DNA from: Yoonia litorea
GTDB taxonomy: Bacteria > Pseudomonadota > Alphaproteobacteria > Rhodobacterales > Rhodobacteraceae
Reading direction: 5' to 3'
NCBI RefSeq assembly: GCF_900114675.1
Contig: NZ_FOZM01000002.1
Coordinates: 434,001-498,000, forward strand
DNA length: 64,000 nt
Below the pieces are notes generated by a model. That model searched no databases and had not been told where the DNA came from. It saw only the letters and a list, made by a program, of their open reading frames with translations. The position numbers and the translations under genes are program-made. Positions 63,909 to 64,000 of the stretch are shown in pieces (position 1 is the first letter of the stretch; every line of letters starts with the position of its first letter).

Positions 63909-64000
63909 TCATCGGGCGAGACGCCTTGTAGATATTGCGGAAGGCTGTAATTTGCCTCCAGTTGCTTGGGGGAAAATTCATTGCTAGCAAAACGAGCTTT

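Overview
The window reads as a chromosomal segment of a marine alphaproteobacterium of the Roseobacter group (Rhodobacteraceae). The basis is protein family content and gene order: a CcrM-type methyltransferase, the mutY-DUF721-dsbA and leuS-lptE-holA blocks, the pmbA-IMPase-DUF4170-waaA-lpxK lipid A block, a very acidic porin, and an RpoE-ChrR sigma/anti-sigma pair close to that of Rhodobacter sphaeroides. Codon use is moderately GC-rich with frequent GTG/TTG starts and 1- or 4-base gene overlaps. I found no rRNA, tRNA, insertion sequence, prophage, CRISPR array or attachment site. Genus cannot be settled from the sequence alone.

Layout. 1-13 kb: the 3' end of ccrM and its terminator, a Tat-exported metallo-beta-lactamase-fold enzyme, an AlkB-type alkane hydroxylase, mutY divergent from DUF721-dsbA-CoA transferase, then the envelope block pmbA, IMPase/CysQ, DUF4170, waaA, lpxK and a DUF2125 secreted protein. 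13-20.6 kb: SDR-crotonase-MscS-flavoprotein operon, a sulfotransferase-like gene, and a two-gene YjbH-YjbF outer-membrane polysaccharide module. 20.6-31.4 kb: holA-lptE-leuS, porin, yggS-pseudouridine synthase, an MhqD/MhqO-like quinone-detoxification pair, aldehyde dehydrogenase and 1-Cys peroxiredoxin. 31.4-41.4 kb: pnp, a serine hydrolase, rpsO, an RTX-repeat protein, DUF1643, truB, a FosX-like enzyme, a second VOC protein, recQ and a small secreted protein. 41.4-45.4 kb: phosphatase, glutathione transferase, saccharopine dehydrogenase, glutathionyl-hydroquinone reductase, DUF3775. 45.4-51.5 kb: an RpoE-ChrR locus with a divergent five-gene cluster. 51.5-63.9 kb: a long minus-strand run from rsmB to an SDR, carrying purH, lspA, two M16 peptidases, mutL and rmuC, and finally a 58-residue SdhAF4-type gene on the plus strand.

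The most system-like region is 45.4-51.5 kb. The intergenic space between the sigma factor and an FAD oxidoreductase contains two back-to-back promoters, each TGATCC-N18-TAAG/TAAT, which fits the singlet-oxygen sigma-E consensus. These would drive rpoE-chrR on one side and FAD oxidoreductase-DUF1365-MFS-DUF3833-SDR on the other. The set resembles the sigma-E lipid-modification (furan fatty acid type) neighbourhood known from R. sphaeroides, but no cyclopropane-synthase-like methyltransferase is present here. Other points worth attention are a FosX-type enzyme with all metal and catalytic residues, a saccharopine dehydrogenase inside a glutathione-transferase operon, a crotonase that has lost both catalytic glutamates, and a serine hydrolase gene wedged between rpsO and pnp. 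Most of the rest is ordinary core genome.
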